In this document: positions 33,603 through 42,860 of the stretch, piece by piece | Numbering within the stretch: position 1 is the stretch's first letter | How the letters are laid out: the number at the start of each line of letters is the position of its first letter | NCBI RefSeq assembly: GCF_001465835.2 | Contig: NZ_CP013661.2 | Location: 1,356,501-1,420,500 of the forward strand | Source of the DNA: Planococcus kocurii | GTDB lineage: Bacteria > Bacillota > Bacilli > Bacillales_A > Planococcaceae | Reading direction: 5' to 3' | Length of the DNA stretch: 64,000 nt | Position numbers and translations under genes: made by a program | Notes under the pieces: generated by a model | The model's database searches: none | Seen by the model: the letters and a program-made list of their open reading frames with translations, nothing else | Told to the model about the DNA's origin: nothing

Positions 33603-34174
33603 TATTTTTCCACCCTTTCCACCATCTCGTCTACCAGTTTTTCAGCCGCTCTTCGGTAAAGATTGCTGGTGTGTACGAGTGACGCAATTAGCAGTACGCG
33701 CTCCAATTCTTCGGAGTCTTTAACTTCTACAACTTGATCGGCAGCTTCTTGTGTTTGGTGTTTTAAGGCATCCGCAAAAACCTCTGTGTTGCTTTGCTGA
33801 AGGGCTAAATAACTGCGATAAAATGCCTCTAAATCTAATTCTTTTTGTTCTGCCTTTTCATTAATTCCAGTTAACACTTGCTTAACGTCATTGATCGACA
33901 AAGCGCTTTTCATTTGATAAATCAAGCTAATCAACATAATGTGATCGCGGCTGTATTTTTTGTTGTGAACCGGATAAAATAATTTTCCTTTAGCATAATT
34001 GTTAATCATCGTTTTGGTTAAGATTTTCTCATCGGAACGGCGCTTAGAATCAACAAAACTCGATTCAAACAATTGAATGACCTGATCGATATACAGGTCA
34101 ATCTTTGGGATATCTTCTGGCAAAATCTGATTATGGAAAACCATCTCTCCGATGACATCAGTCGTTTTTCTCAT
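33602..34174 (-). CDS. DUF1836 family protein, putative MerR-like regulator
   Basis: This 190-residue protein carries the DUF1836 pattern: LYIDQVIQLFE, LTKTMINNYAKGKLFYPV and KKYSRDHIMLISLIYQMK (about residues 22-100). The block resembles a MerR-type DNA-binding helix-turn-helix, but a regulatory role is inferred. The ATG at 34174 has AGGGAG upstream; a GTG three codons earlier is too close to it. Confidence 0.82.
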   Translation of the reverse strand: MRKTTDVIGEMVFHNQILPEDIPKIDLYIDQVIQLFESSFVDSKRRSDEKILTKTMINNYAKGKLFYPVHNKKYSRDHIMLISLIYQMKSALSINDVKQVLTGINEKAEQKELDLEAFYRSYLALQQSNTEVFADALKHQTQEAADQVVEVKDSEELERVLLIASLVHTSNLYRRAAEKLVDEMVERVEK

Positions 34175-34240
34175 ACATCGCACGCTCCCTACAGGTATTT
34201 ATATTGGATATCTTACCTTATTATTAGAGTTTCTCCAAAC

Positions 34241-34269
34241 TTGACTCCCCCTAATAATGCGAGTATCGT
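34241..34269 (+). promoter_or_regulatory. Promoter of the trhA-type gene
   Basis: TTGACT (34241-34246), 17 bp, TATCGT (34264-34269), 44 bases before the start codon. Confidence 0.5.
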
Positions 34270-34313
34270 TATAAGTAGTTTCAATAACTACATAGAGCGA
34301 GGAGCTATTCCAT

Positions 34314-34961
34314 ATGTCCGTATATATCCGAGAACCGTTTAACGCCTTATCCCATTTAGCAGGAGCTATTTTATCATTAGTTGCACTTTTGGCAATGGTT
34401 ATTAAAACTGCTTATGCCAATGAACCTGTTTTGCACGTAGTAGCTGTTTCTATTTTCGGCATTAGCTTAATTTTGTTGTATACAGCTTCTACCATTTATC
34501 ATTCAGCTCTATCACAGCCTTATATTATTGCGTTTTTGCGAAAACTCGATCACTCGATGATTTTTGCTTTAATTGCAGGTTCCTACGCACCCTTTTGTTT
34601 AATCGCTCTTGGCGGAACACTTGGCTGGACCTTATTTTCACTTGTCACTATTTTAGGGCTCAGCGGAATTTTCTTTAAAATGGTTTGGTTTCATTCTCCG
34701 AGATGGCTCTCCACGGCGATTTACATCGCCATGGGCTGGATCATCATTTTCGCTGTCGTTCCCTTGGCAGACAGCCTTTCTTTAACCGGATTGCTTTTGC
34801 TTGTTGCCGGTGGTGTTTCTTATACAGTCGGTGGTGTTATTTACGCAATAAAACCCAATTTTCTATCGTCTAAATACTTAGGTTTTCACGAGATTTTCCA
34901 TCTTTTTATTCTCTTCGGCAGCCTTTGTCATTTCTTGTCTGTTTATTTTTACGTATTGTAA
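34314..34961 (+). CDS. yqfA: PAQR/hemolysin III family membrane protein (TrhA/YqfA)
   Basis: The 215-residue protein has seven membrane helices. The conserved metal-site residues of the PAQR superfamily are visible: STIYHS (about 60-65), KLDHSMIF (about 76-83) and the C-terminal HEIFHLFILFGS. Bacterial members are linked to membrane energetics and lipid homeostasis; lysis by hemolysin III is an older attribution. SD GAGGAG precedes the ATG. Confidence 0.9.
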   Translation: MSVYIREPFNALSHLAGAILSLVALLAMVIKTAYANEPVLHVVAVSIFGISLILLYTASTIYHSALSQPYIIAFLRKLDHSMIFALIAGSYAPFCLIALGGTLGWTLFSLVTILGLSGIFFKMVWFHSPRWLSTAIYIAMGWIIIFAVVPLADSLSLTGLLLLVAGGVSYTVGGVIYAIKPNFLSSKYLGFHEIFHLFILFGSLCHFLSVYFYVL

Positions 34962-34984
34962 AATGCAACAACTAAAACCAACCT

Positions 34985-35030
34985 AAAAACAGATGGAGAA
35001 AAAAAGACTCTTTTTCTCCATCTGTTTTAT
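34985..35030. mobile_element. IS1182-like relic, copy 5 (hairpin end only), acting as terminator
   Basis: A perfect 17-bp stem (34987-35003 with 35011-35027) has the same CAGnnGGAGAAAAA design as the 3' hairpin of the other relics. It sits between two convergent genes and overlaps the MFS stop codon, so it probably ends both transcripts. Confidence 0.65.
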
Positions 35031-36229
35031 TTTAAAGTATTATAGACAGCTGATTTTTTAGTTTTCTGCTTTTGTTGTTTCGATTCAATCCACATATAGT
35101 AAAAAACAACGACGATTACAAAAAGACCGAGCATTAAGTAGAGATTTGAATACCCTGCAATTCCTGCGATTAATCCGAGCAGTACAGATCCAACTGCGAT
35201 TCCGCTATCATAAAAAGCAAAGAACGTTCCTGTTGCATATCCGCTACGGTGTTTATCTGCAGCTTGGATGGCTAAACTTTGGAAACTTGGAAGCAAGGTT
35301 CCGTATCCAAGACCGATGAGCGCCCCTGATAGTAACAACATCCAAGAACTCTCCGTAAAACTTAGTGAAATGAGTCCTATTCCGAAGATGATGATAGATG
35401 GGATAATGACAACTTTTGGTCCACTGGTGTCGAATAGCCGCCCGGAAATCGGACGAACAATTAACATTGAAATTGCGTAAACAACAAAGAAAAAACTGGC
35501 AGCTTTGAGAAGTCCAAGTGATTCAGCATAAATCGAAATAAATGTGATGATGCTCGCATACGCAAACGAAATTAAAAATCCAACTGTCGCAATGGGTACC
35601 GTTTTTTTCTCTAAAAAATCATCTATCGATAGCTTAGATTTTTCTTGTTTTGCGAACGGTGTTTCATCCACTTTAACGACTACTGCACAAAAGAACCCGA
35701 TAACCATAATTACTGCTAACGTGGTGAAAACTGTTTGTGCTGATGCATATTGCTGTAAAGTCAACGCAATAAAAGGACCAACCACAACAGCAAGATTCAT
35801 AGCGATACCGTAATAACCTAACCCTTCACCACGCCGCTCTGGCGGAATAATGTCTGCAGCGATTGCCCCTGCTACAGTGGTCAGTAAGCTAAACCAAATG
35901 CCATGAAAAAAGCGGAGCCACAAAAGCACAGTAAAGCTACCAACAAATATATACAGCACCGTACTCACAGCAAAAAAGAAAAGCGAAATCATCAAGATTC
36001 GTTTTTTTCCGAATTTCTCTAAAATCATGCCCGCAAAAAAGCGCATGACAATTGCAGATAGTAAGAATACAGTTACTGCTAGTCCTCCGTCTGTTGCTGT
36101 ACCCCCTAAATCATTTAATACATACAGCGGTGTATAGGTGAGTAGTGCATAAAAAACGACAAATATAAAAAATGTGCTTACAGAAATGTTAATAAAGCTT
36201 CTCGTCCAAATTGGTCGTTTTTCACTCAT
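35027..36229 (-). CDS. MFS transporter, drug-efflux type
   Basis: A 400-residue major facilitator protein with 12 helices. The loop 2-3 motif A appears as GMILEKFGKKRIL and its C-terminal equivalent as GRLFDTSGPKVVI. Its start overlaps the upstream marR stop by 8 bases. A MarR-MFS pair with self-regulation fits a drug or organic-acid exporter; B. subtilis ywoH-ywoG has the same order. Substrate unknown. Confidence 0.9.
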   Translation of the reverse strand: MSEKRPIWTRSFINISVSTFFIFVVFYALLTYTPLYVLNDLGGTATDGGLAVTVFLLSAIVMRFFAGMILEKFGKKRILMISLFFFAVSTVLYIFVGSFTVLLWLRFFHGIWFSLLTTVAGAIAADIIPPERRGEGLGYYGIAMNLAVVVGPFIALTLQQYASAQTVFTTLAVIMVIGFFCAVVVKVDETPFAKQEKSKLSIDDFLEKKTVPIATVGFLISFAYASIITFISIYAESLGLLKAASFFFVVYAISMLIVRPISGRLFDTSGPKVVIIPSIIIFGIGLISLSFTESSWMLLLSGALIGLGYGTLLPSFQSLAIQAADKHRSGYATGTFFAFYDSGIAVGSVLLGLIAGIAGYSNLYLMLGLFVIVVVFYYMWIESKQQKQKTKKSAVYNTLK

Positions 36230-36659
36230 TGTTTACATCCTTTTCACCAGAATTATTCGTTCCTATTTTTTTCAACAGAAGAATTAGCTGGTCTTGTTCT
36301 TTATCGGAAAGACCCGAAACTAAAGTTTTCTCGGTTTGCCCGATTCGTTCTGCTATTTCTGACATCTTTTGTTCAGCAAAAGGTGAAAGTTGAACAATTC
36401 GCTCGCGCTTGTCTTTGCCTTCTCTCCTCAATATCCATCCACTTTCTTCTAAACGTACAATCGTCCTCGTAACAGTCGGTGCTTCAACATTTAAGTATTG
36501 CCAAATTTCTTTTTGCGTCATTGAACCAAACTGTTTAAGGCAAAACAAGATAGACCACTGCGAGCTATATAATTCAAATTCTCTCAACGTATCATTTACT
36601 TCTTTAACCGATAAACGAGCTTTTTGATGAATTTCATGGAACAGTAATTTTCTCATCAT
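36222..36659 (-). CDS. MarR family transcriptional regulator
   Basis: The 145-residue winged-helix protein has the MarR recognition region MTQKEIWQYLNVEAPTVTRT and wing RLEESGWILRREGKDKRERI. It most likely represses its own operon with the MFS gene. ATG codons at 36659 and 36656 both follow AGGGG; the former is chosen for spacing. The operator candidate is 36675-36692. Confidence 0.9.
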   Translation of the reverse strand: MMRKLLFHEIHQKARLSVKEVNDTLREFELYSSQWSILFCLKQFGSMTQKEIWQYLNVEAPTVTRTIVRLEESGWILRREGKDKRERIVQLSPFAEQKMSEIAERIGQTEKTLVSGLSDKEQDQLILLLKKIGTNNSGEKDVNNE

Positions 36660-36674
36660 TTTCATCCCCTAAAC

Positions 36675-36717
36675 TACTTACTTAGGTAAGTATATGCTCT
36701 TTCTATATATTAGTAAA
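36675..36717 (-). promoter_or_regulatory. marR-MFS promoter and operator
   Basis: On the minus strand -35 TTTACT (36712-36717), 17 bp, -10 TATACT (36689-36694). A palindrome TACTTAC-TTAG-GTAAGTA (36675-36692) starts inside the -10 and covers the transcription start, ideal for repression by the encoded MarR protein. Confidence 0.75.
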
Positions 36718-36741
36718 GAAAAAGCATTTCGCTAAACGAAC

Positions 36742-36774
36742 AAAAAAGCCGTCTTCAAAAGAAAACGGCTTTTT
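36742..36774 (-). terminator. Terminator of the CoA-transferase gene
   Basis: AAAAGCCGT (36744-36752) pairs with ACGGCTTTT (36765-36773), with T-run on the minus strand. Confidence 0.85.
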
Positions 36775-36781
36775 GCTTCTA

Positions 36782-38050
36782 TTAAATTAAAAATCCATGT
36801 TTTTTCGCGTCGAACAATAATTCTTCTCGAAACTTAGGATGAGCAATTGCCGCTAAGCGCCTTGCCCGCTCTGAGATGGAAACACCATGCAGACGAGCTA
36901 CCCCATACTCTGTAACAATATGATCTACATCATTTTTTCCCGTAGTGACAACCGATCCGGGAGCAAGTTGTAGCTTAATACGTGATAATGTATCGTCTTT
37001 CGCAGTCGATGGCATGCAAATATACCCCTTACCATTTTCAGCAAATCGAACGCCGCGAGCAAAATCTACTTGGCCACCACTTGACGAGTAATACTTGCCG
37101 CCTACCGTTTCAGACGCACACTGACCGAACAAATCCACTTCTGTTGTCGAGTTTATCGATACAATATTTTTTTCTTTAGCAATTTCTCTAGGATCATTAA
37201 CAACACTTACCGGCAAAAATTCAACTGCTGGATTATTATCGATAAAATCATATAAATTTTTAGAACCAAAAGCAAAAGTAGCTACAATTTTTCCTGAATT
37301 CGTAAATTTCCGTGTTCCATCTACCGCACCCGCAGCTACCAGCTTTGCTACACCATCTGGTAGCATTTCTGTGTGAATTCCCAAGTGTCGATGATCTTTT
37401 AGCATACTAATAACAGCATTAGGAACAGACCCGATTCCGATTTGCAAAGTATCCCCATCTTGAATATCTTGAATGATGGAAGATGCAATCAACAAATCTT
37501 TATCGCTTACTTCCATCACTTTTTCTTCTGAAAGAGCTGCATGATGCTCTACATAGCCTGCGATTTGGCTGACGTGAATTTGGTTGCGACCAAATGTACG
37601 CGGCATTTGATCGTTCACTTCTAAGATAAACGGCACTTTACCAATAAACTCAGCAATGTAATCGGCCTGAGTTCCTAATGTAAAATAGCCGTGTTCATCC
37701 ATTGGTGAAGCAACTGTTAAAATCATCGACATTTTAGTGGTTTTCCGAAGCAAACGCGGCACTTCATGGAAGTTGTTTGGAACAAGTTCCATTTTTGCCT
37801 GCTGGTAGACTTTTCGTGTAGCACCACTCAAAAAATACGAAACATGCCGCAATTGCTCGATGTCACCTTGGATGTACGAACGTGAACGCAATGCCAACAT
37901 TTGATGGATTCTTACCCCATCCAATTGCTCTGCATTTTCCTCTAATATATCTAGTAAGCGAATTGGCTCTCCATTAGCAATTGGAACGATCAAATCTGCT
38001 TTGGAATCGATTAAATCGATAACTTCTTGTGGCATTAATTTTTTTCCCAT
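36782..38050 (-). CDS. Acetyl-CoA hydrolase/transferase family protein
   Basis: The 422-residue protein belongs to the Cat1/4-hydroxybutyrate CoA-transferase family. Visible family blocks are QIGIGSVPNAV (about 213-223), LGIHTEMLPDGV with the likely active-site Glu, and RIKLQLAPGSVVTTGKNDVD near the C-terminus. It moves CoA between acyl groups or hydrolyses acyl-CoA. The ATG at 38050 follows AGGGGG; nine further codons are open upstream. Confidence 0.9.
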   Translation of the reverse strand: MGKKLMPQEVIDLIDSKADLIVPIANGEPIRLLDILEENAEQLDGVRIHQMLALRSRSYIQGDIEQLRHVSYFLSGATRKVYQQAKMELVPNNFHEVPRLLRKTTKMSMILTVASPMDEHGYFTLGTQADYIAEFIGKVPFILEVNDQMPRTFGRNQIHVSQIAGYVEHHAALSEEKVMEVSDKDLLIASSIIQDIQDGDTLQIGIGSVPNAVISMLKDHRHLGIHTEMLPDGVAKLVAAGAVDGTRKFTNSGKIVATFAFGSKNLYDFIDNNPAVEFLPVSVVNDPREIAKEKNIVSINSTTEVDLFGQCASETVGGKYYSSSGGQVDFARGVRFAENGKGYICMPSTAKDDTLSRIKLQLAPGSVVTTGKNDVDHIVTEYGVARLHGVSISERARRLAAIAHPKFREELLFDAKKHGFLI

Positions 38051-38157
38051 TACGCAACCCCCTGTACTTCCCCTCATAACGCTCTAGCTTTACTATACGT
38101 CATCACGGCTCTATTTTTCTTCAAAATTTCTATACCAGTGTACTTGCTGCACACATA

Positions 38158-38186
38158 AAAAACCGTCAGTTTTTCTGACGGTTTTT
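38158..38186 (-). terminator. Terminator overlapping the end of the 38166 gene
   Basis: AAAAACCGTCAG (38158-38169) pairs with CTGACGGTTTTT (38175-38186), loop TTTTT region. The TGA stop codon of the small gene lies inside the stem. Confidence 0.85.
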
Positions 38187-38372
38187 CAAGGCAAAACCGA
38201 TGCCAGCCAAGCCAAATAATGCCATTAATGCCCACAAAATCACCAGAGTAATGGACCCTATTCCATCAGACCCTTGCACCACAGCAAATAACTGCAATGC
38301 AAAGAAAGCCAGACTGATTAAAGTAATTGCTCCAAAATAAACCATTCGCGCTTTAAAACTAAAGTTTTTCAT
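38166..38372 (-). CDS. Small two-helix membrane protein
   Basis: A 68-residue protein with two hydrophobic helices (about 10-30 and 38-60) and a basic tail KNRQKN. SD AAAGGGG precedes the ATG. Its last codons and stop form the terminator stem. I do not recognise the family. Confidence 0.72.
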   Translation of the reverse strand: MKNFSFKARMVYFGAITLISLAFFALQLFAVVQGSDGIGSITLVILWALMALFGLAGIGFALKNRQKN

Positions 38373-38474
38373 ATTGTAAACCCCTTTGGTTTCACTATTT
38401 TACACATTACGCTCTTATCTCTAGCATTCACTTTTTTGGAGTGTACTAAACGCTCGAATCCTTCGTAACCGATC

Positions 38475-41400
38475 TTATTTGATAAGAAATTTTGTGCGGC
38501 TATGCCCTTCTTTTGATTTTTTGACTTCCAGTATAGCCGGAATCGCAGCTTTCAGTTCTTGAACATGTGAGATAACACCAATCATTCGTCCTGATTTTTG
38601 CAAGTCAATCAAGGTTTCAATTGATTTATTAAGCGATTCTTCATCGAGTGAACCAAAGCCTTCGTCGATAAACATTGTGTCAATTGAGACATTGCCTTGG
38701 AAACTTTGAATGACGTCCGCCATTCCGAGTGCTAAACATAATGAGGCGTTGAATTTTTCCCCACCCGACATGGTTTTCACATCACGCGTCTGTCCCGTGT
38801 AAGCATCGTAAACGTCTAGACCCAATCCACTTTGTTTGCCACGGGATTCTTGACGGTCACTGCGAATCAAATGAAATTGACCATTGGATAAATTTTTCAG
38901 CCGTTCGTTGGCCGACAAGATAATTTGCTCCAAATATTCGATTTGCAAATAACGTTCAAATGAAATCTTTAAGCCGTTCTGTCCGCGAATCATGTCATGC
39001 AAATCAGCAATTCGATTCAAATTCTGTTCGGCTACAAGTGCACTTTCAATCACCCCATGAATACGCTCGATTAACTCTGACCCAATTTTTTCGAAATCGC
39101 GTGATCGATTGCGTTCTGCAAGTGCTTGCTCGTACGCATCTTTCAGTTCAACCAACTCTTCCTGCGCTTGACTCAAATCTTTGAAACTCTGAGTCGCAAG
39201 CTTTTCGTTAAGCTCGTTCACTTGTTGCGATAAAGTATGACGGGTTTGATTGAATTCAAGAATCTCTTTTTTCAATGTTGTAAATGCGGTGTCTGATATT
39301 TTTGCCTGCTGATACGCTGCTTCCGAATCAAAGGATGATTTCGTTAAAGCTTCCGTAAACTGTTGTTGCGCTTTCTCTCTTTTTTGCGCTATTTCTTCTG
39401 CTACGTCTTTAGCGTGGTTGACGGAAACCAACGTACTAGCTAGTTTTTCTTTCGACTTTTGGAACTGCTCTTGAGCGCTAGTCCAGCTTTGTTCCAACTG
39501 CTGCTTGCGTGAAGAAACTTGCTGCAACTGCTGTTTCAAAACAGAGAGCTCTCGTAAATTTTCTGGAACCGCAGCCAGTTCGTTTTCAAAAACAGCTTTA
39601 GCTGCAAAATAAGAAGATTGCTTTTTCTGCACCTCTTCAACCAATCCACGGTTATTCCGCTCCAGTTCTTCTATTTTACGGGAACAATTAGCCAGTTGTT
39701 CTTTCCACTTCCGCACATCTAGTTTGGCGGCCTGCTGCTCTGTCATTTGCTCTGTTAACTGACGCTTTGTTTGTTCTAACTGACGCGACTGCTCTTCAGC
39801 CTGCTGGGCATTCAGATTTACGTTTGTGAGTTCTATCTGTTTATTTTCCAGTTGCTCTTGCAAAGTAAACAATTTTGCTGATCCATTGCGGTATTCCGTA
39901 TCCACTAAGTCAAAATCGAATTTTGCCATCTCCACTTGTTCTTTGGATACAGGTTGTTCTTCTGTTTTCAAGTCCGTACCCGGATGGTCTAAACTTCCAC
40001 AAACAGGACAAGCCTCTCCGTCATGCAATTGAGCAGCTAAAATATGCGCTTGATTGGTAAACCATCGCGATTCTAGTTGGCGGTAAGAAAGCTCTACTTG
40101 TTCAAAGTCTGTCTTTTTCGCTTCTTGAACAACTTGCTGCTGCTGTTTTTGCTGTTTCAGTAAAATGAACTCAGCCGTTAACTTAGCCTTCTCCGTGACT
40201 GCCATTAGCTGTTGCTGCGTTTCATCAGCTGTTTCCAGAGAAACTTCTAATTTAGTAATTTTTTCATCTAAGTCTTGCTTTTCGTTTTTCTGAACAGTGA
40301 ACTCTTTTTCAGCGTGCTTTAAATGGAGTTCTGACTGCTGTAATTCTTTCTCAAGGCTGACTAGGTTTCCTTTTTTCTTTTCTAGCTCTTGAATGGCCGG
40401 CCATAGTTTTTCCAAATCACTAATTTGCTCACGTAGCTTGTCCCGTTCACCTTGAAGTTCTTGTTGTGCAATAAACTGCTTTTCAGCAGAAAGCTTTGTT
40501 TGTTGTGCCTGTTCTTGCTGGCTGATTGAATCTACTAACTCTACTTTTTTCTTCGTTTCATCAGCACTTAATTCATGAAACAAGTTTTCAATGCCTGCAA
40601 TATAACTGGCACGTTCGGCCGATTGTAAAGTTGCTTCTTTTTCTGTATATTCTGCTTGCTGCTGTTGCAGCTGCTCAAGCTGTACTTTTTTCGTATTCAG
40701 TTCTTCAAAGCGATCATTCCACATTTTTGCCTCGTGGTAAGCATTCATTTTGTCACCATGCTGTTTATAGACACTTTGATAATGCTGTTCATCCGCATTG
40801 ATTTTTTCTTTATAAAAGCTAGTTTCTTTCTCCAGTCCTGACAACACTTGATGAACATTCTTGTGTTCTCGATTTAATACGTCGAACAGTTCAGAATCTC
40901 GTTTTGGCAATGACGACGTGATGCGTTGGAGATGGATATTCAAGTCATGTTGCTCCCGTTCGAAAACTTTAACAGCGGCATCTTTTTTTTGTTTGAGCCG
41001 TTCACTGATCAATTTATATGGCTCTGTCTTGAATATTTTACGTAAAATCTCTTCTTTATTATCTGTTTCAGAAGTTAGTAATTTACGAAATTCACCTTGT
41101 GGCAACATAACAATTTGACTAAATTGATTTTGTGTCAGTCCAATAATTTCCTCAACACGTCGATTTATTTCCGAAACAATTTGCCGCTCAACACAAGGCT
41201 TTTCAACTCCGTCAATGCGTTCAAAGAATTCATAACGTTCGCCCGTTGCGCTTTTATTGCCTTTTTTCACGTGACCCATTTGACGCAAAATACGATAGAT
41301 TTTGCCGTGTATTTCAAATTCCATTTCAATACAAGTGTGGGTCGTGTCATCTGCAAAATCACTTCTTAATATGCGTGACTCGCTGCGGTCCGAACCACTA

Positions 41401-41567
41401 GCAGAACCGTATAAAGCAAAACAAATGCCATCAAAAATGGTCGTCTTGCCTGAACCTGTGCTACCTGAAATGACGAATAGCTGATTGCCCTGCAAATCAG
41501 CAAAATCAATTTCTTCTGTATTTTTATAAGGACCGAATGCCGTCATTTTTAGCTTTAAAGGTCTCAT
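38475..41567 (-). CDS. sbcC: Exonuclease subunit SbcC (Rad50-like ATPase)
   Basis: The 1030-residue protein has Walker A GSTGSGKT at 35-42, long coiled coils on both sides of a zinc hook CPVC at 520-523, and the C-terminal ABC signature MSGGEKFNASLCLALG with Walker B MFIDEGFGSLDEES. With SbcD it forms the Mre11/Rad50-type nuclease that opens hairpins and processes DNA ends. Its ATG overlaps the sbcD stop by four bases (ATGA). Confidence 0.96.
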   Translation of the reverse strand: MRPLKLKMTAFGPYKNTEEIDFADLQGNQLFVISGSTGSGKTTIFDGICFALYGSASGSDRSESRILRSDFADDTTHTCIEMEFEIHGKIYRILRQMGHVKKGNKSATGERYEFFERIDGVEKPCVERQIVSEINRRVEEIIGLTQNQFSQIVMLPQGEFRKLLTSETDNKEEILRKIFKTEPYKLISERLKQKKDAAVKVFEREQHDLNIHLQRITSSLPKRDSELFDVLNREHKNVHQVLSGLEKETSFYKEKINADEQHYQSVYKQHGDKMNAYHEAKMWNDRFEELNTKKVQLEQLQQQQAEYTEKEATLQSAERASYIAGIENLFHELSADETKKKVELVDSISQQEQAQQTKLSAEKQFIAQQELQGERDKLREQISDLEKLWPAIQELEKKKGNLVSLEKELQQSELHLKHAEKEFTVQKNEKQDLDEKITKLEVSLETADETQQQLMAVTEKAKLTAEFILLKQQKQQQQVVQEAKKTDFEQVELSYRQLESRWFTNQAHILAAQLHDGEACPVCGSLDHPGTDLKTEEQPVSKEQVEMAKFDFDLVDTEYRNGSAKLFTLQEQLENKQIELTNVNLNAQQAEEQSRQLEQTKRQLTEQMTEQQAAKLDVRKWKEQLANCSRKIEELERNNRGLVEEVQKKQSSYFAAKAVFENELAAVPENLRELSVLKQQLQQVSSRKQQLEQSWTSAQEQFQKSKEKLASTLVSVNHAKDVAEEIAQKREKAQQQFTEALTKSSFDSEAAYQQAKISDTAFTTLKKEILEFNQTRHTLSQQVNELNEKLATQSFKDLSQAQEELVELKDAYEQALAERNRSRDFEKIGSELIERIHGVIESALVAEQNLNRIADLHDMIRGQNGLKISFERYLQIEYLEQIILSANERLKNLSNGQFHLIRSDRQESRGKQSGLGLDVYDAYTGQTRDVKTMSGGEKFNASLCLALGMADVIQSFQGNVSIDTMFIDEGFGSLDEESLNKSIETLIDLQKSGRMIGVISHVQELKAAIPAILEVKKSKEGHSRTKFLIK

Positions 41568-42730
41568 GGCTTCACCTCTTCTATTTTGGCAGGTTCTTCA
41601 TGCAGAAACTCTTGCAATACCTCTTTAAAAATATCAATCGTTTCAGCTTTCGCTTTTTCGCCTTTTACTTCCTCGTAAAAATTATGGAACAAAGACAATG
41701 AATCCATCTTTCGGCGCGATTCTGTATCACTTTGTAACAGACTCCCAGAAAAATTCTTTCGTTCCACATGCATAGCATTCGGATACACGGAACGTACTTT
41801 TTCCATCGGAAATAATACAGGCGCATCGTCCAATAAAGTCACGAAAACAAAATCCTCGCTCATTTCATGGTGCAAAATTTCATCAATAGTGCCTTCAACC
41901 GTACGCATATCACGTCTTGGATTAAATAACCGCTTAGCTACTGACACTTCGCCTTGTCCATCCAGTTCAACAACATGGAAACCTTTTTTATGATGCTCTT
42001 CTGAAATCGAATATTTTAAAGGGGATCCTGAGTAACGAATGGTGTCATTCAGCACATAATGTGCTTTATGAAGATGACCAAGCGCTGTGTAATGGAATCC
42101 TTCAAAATGTCTTGCATCTACATGCTCCGCCCCGCCAATTGATAGCGGTCGTTCAGAGTCACTGGTGTTTTCTTCTTGTTCACCATGAGGCGTCACAAAT
42201 GCATGCCCCACAAACACATGCCGAGCTTGCGAATCGTATGTAGCTTTAATATTTTCTGTAATAGCCTTCATCGCGTCATTATGCGTACGGATGGTATCAT
42301 CTTCAAACTCGTAGCGGACCATAGAGGGATCTGCATAAGGCACTAAATGAAAATGAACTTCTCCAAACTGGTCGTTCAAGACAGTGGCTTGATGATTTTT
42401 GTGGACATGGCCAGCGAGATGAATTTCGTTCATCTTCATCAATCGGCTACCAAAATTCAATCTTCCTGGACTGTCATGGTTGCCGCCTACTGCCAAAACG
42501 GGTGTCTTTAGTTCCAACACAATTTCCGCCAGTAGTTCATCTAGTAAATTAACAGCATCAGTTGGCGGAACCGCACGATCATAAAGATCTCCCGCAATAA
42601 TAATAGCGTCAGGTTGCTCTTTTTTTATAGCATCTATGAATTGCTCCAGCACAAACTGCTGTTCTTCTGTCATGTAAATTCCCTGCACTAACTTTCCTAA
42701 ATGCCAATCGGCAGTGTGAAAAAACTTCAT
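41564..42730 (-). CDS. sbcD: Exonuclease subunit SbcD (Mre11-like nuclease)
   Basis: The 388-residue protein begins with the metallophosphoesterase motif MKFFHTADWHLGK, and has IIAGDLYDRAVPP, AVGGNHDS and ALGHLHKAHY as further metal-site blocks. It is the nuclease partner of SbcC. The ATG at 42730 follows AAGGGG; the frame is open upstream but that part has no family similarity. An SOS-type box lies between its promoter and SD. Confidence 0.96.
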   Translation of the reverse strand: MKFFHTADWHLGKLVQGIYMTEEQQFVLEQFIDAIKKEQPDAIIIAGDLYDRAVPPTDAVNLLDELLAEIVLELKTPVLAVGGNHDSPGRLNFGSRLMKMNEIHLAGHVHKNHQATVLNDQFGEVHFHLVPYADPSMVRYEFEDDTIRTHNDAMKAITENIKATYDSQARHVFVGHAFVTPHGEQEENTSDSERPLSIGGAEHVDARHFEGFHYTALGHLHKAHYVLNDTIRYSGSPLKYSISEEHHKKGFHVVELDGQGEVSVAKRLFNPRRDMRTVEGTIDEILHHEMSEDFVFVTLLDDAPVLFPMEKVRSVYPNAMHVERKNFSGSLLQSDTESRRKMDSLSLFHNFYEEVKGEKAKAETIDIFKEVLQEFLHEEPAKIEEVKP

Positions 42731-42758
42731 CAAATTACCCCTTTCTCGTTTCACAAAA

Positions 42759-42839
42759 GAATATATGTTCGTTCTATTATACACGATACTACCTACTTGT
42801 TTTAACTGTGCCGATGTTTTATAATAAGAACAAACGTTC
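42759..42839. promoter_or_regulatory. Divergent promoters with two LexA (SOS) boxes
   Basis: On the minus strand CGAACATATATTC (42759-42771) matches the Gram-positive SOS box CGAACATATGTTCG except at two positions and lies just after a TATAAT (42776-42781) for sbcD. On the plus strand TTGTTT (42797-42802), 17 bp, TATAAT (42820-42825) is followed by GAAC-AAAC-GTTC (42828-42839), a perfect GAAC-N4-GTTC box. Confidence 0.75.
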
Positions 42840-42860
42840 TTATTATAAGGAGGGTTACTC

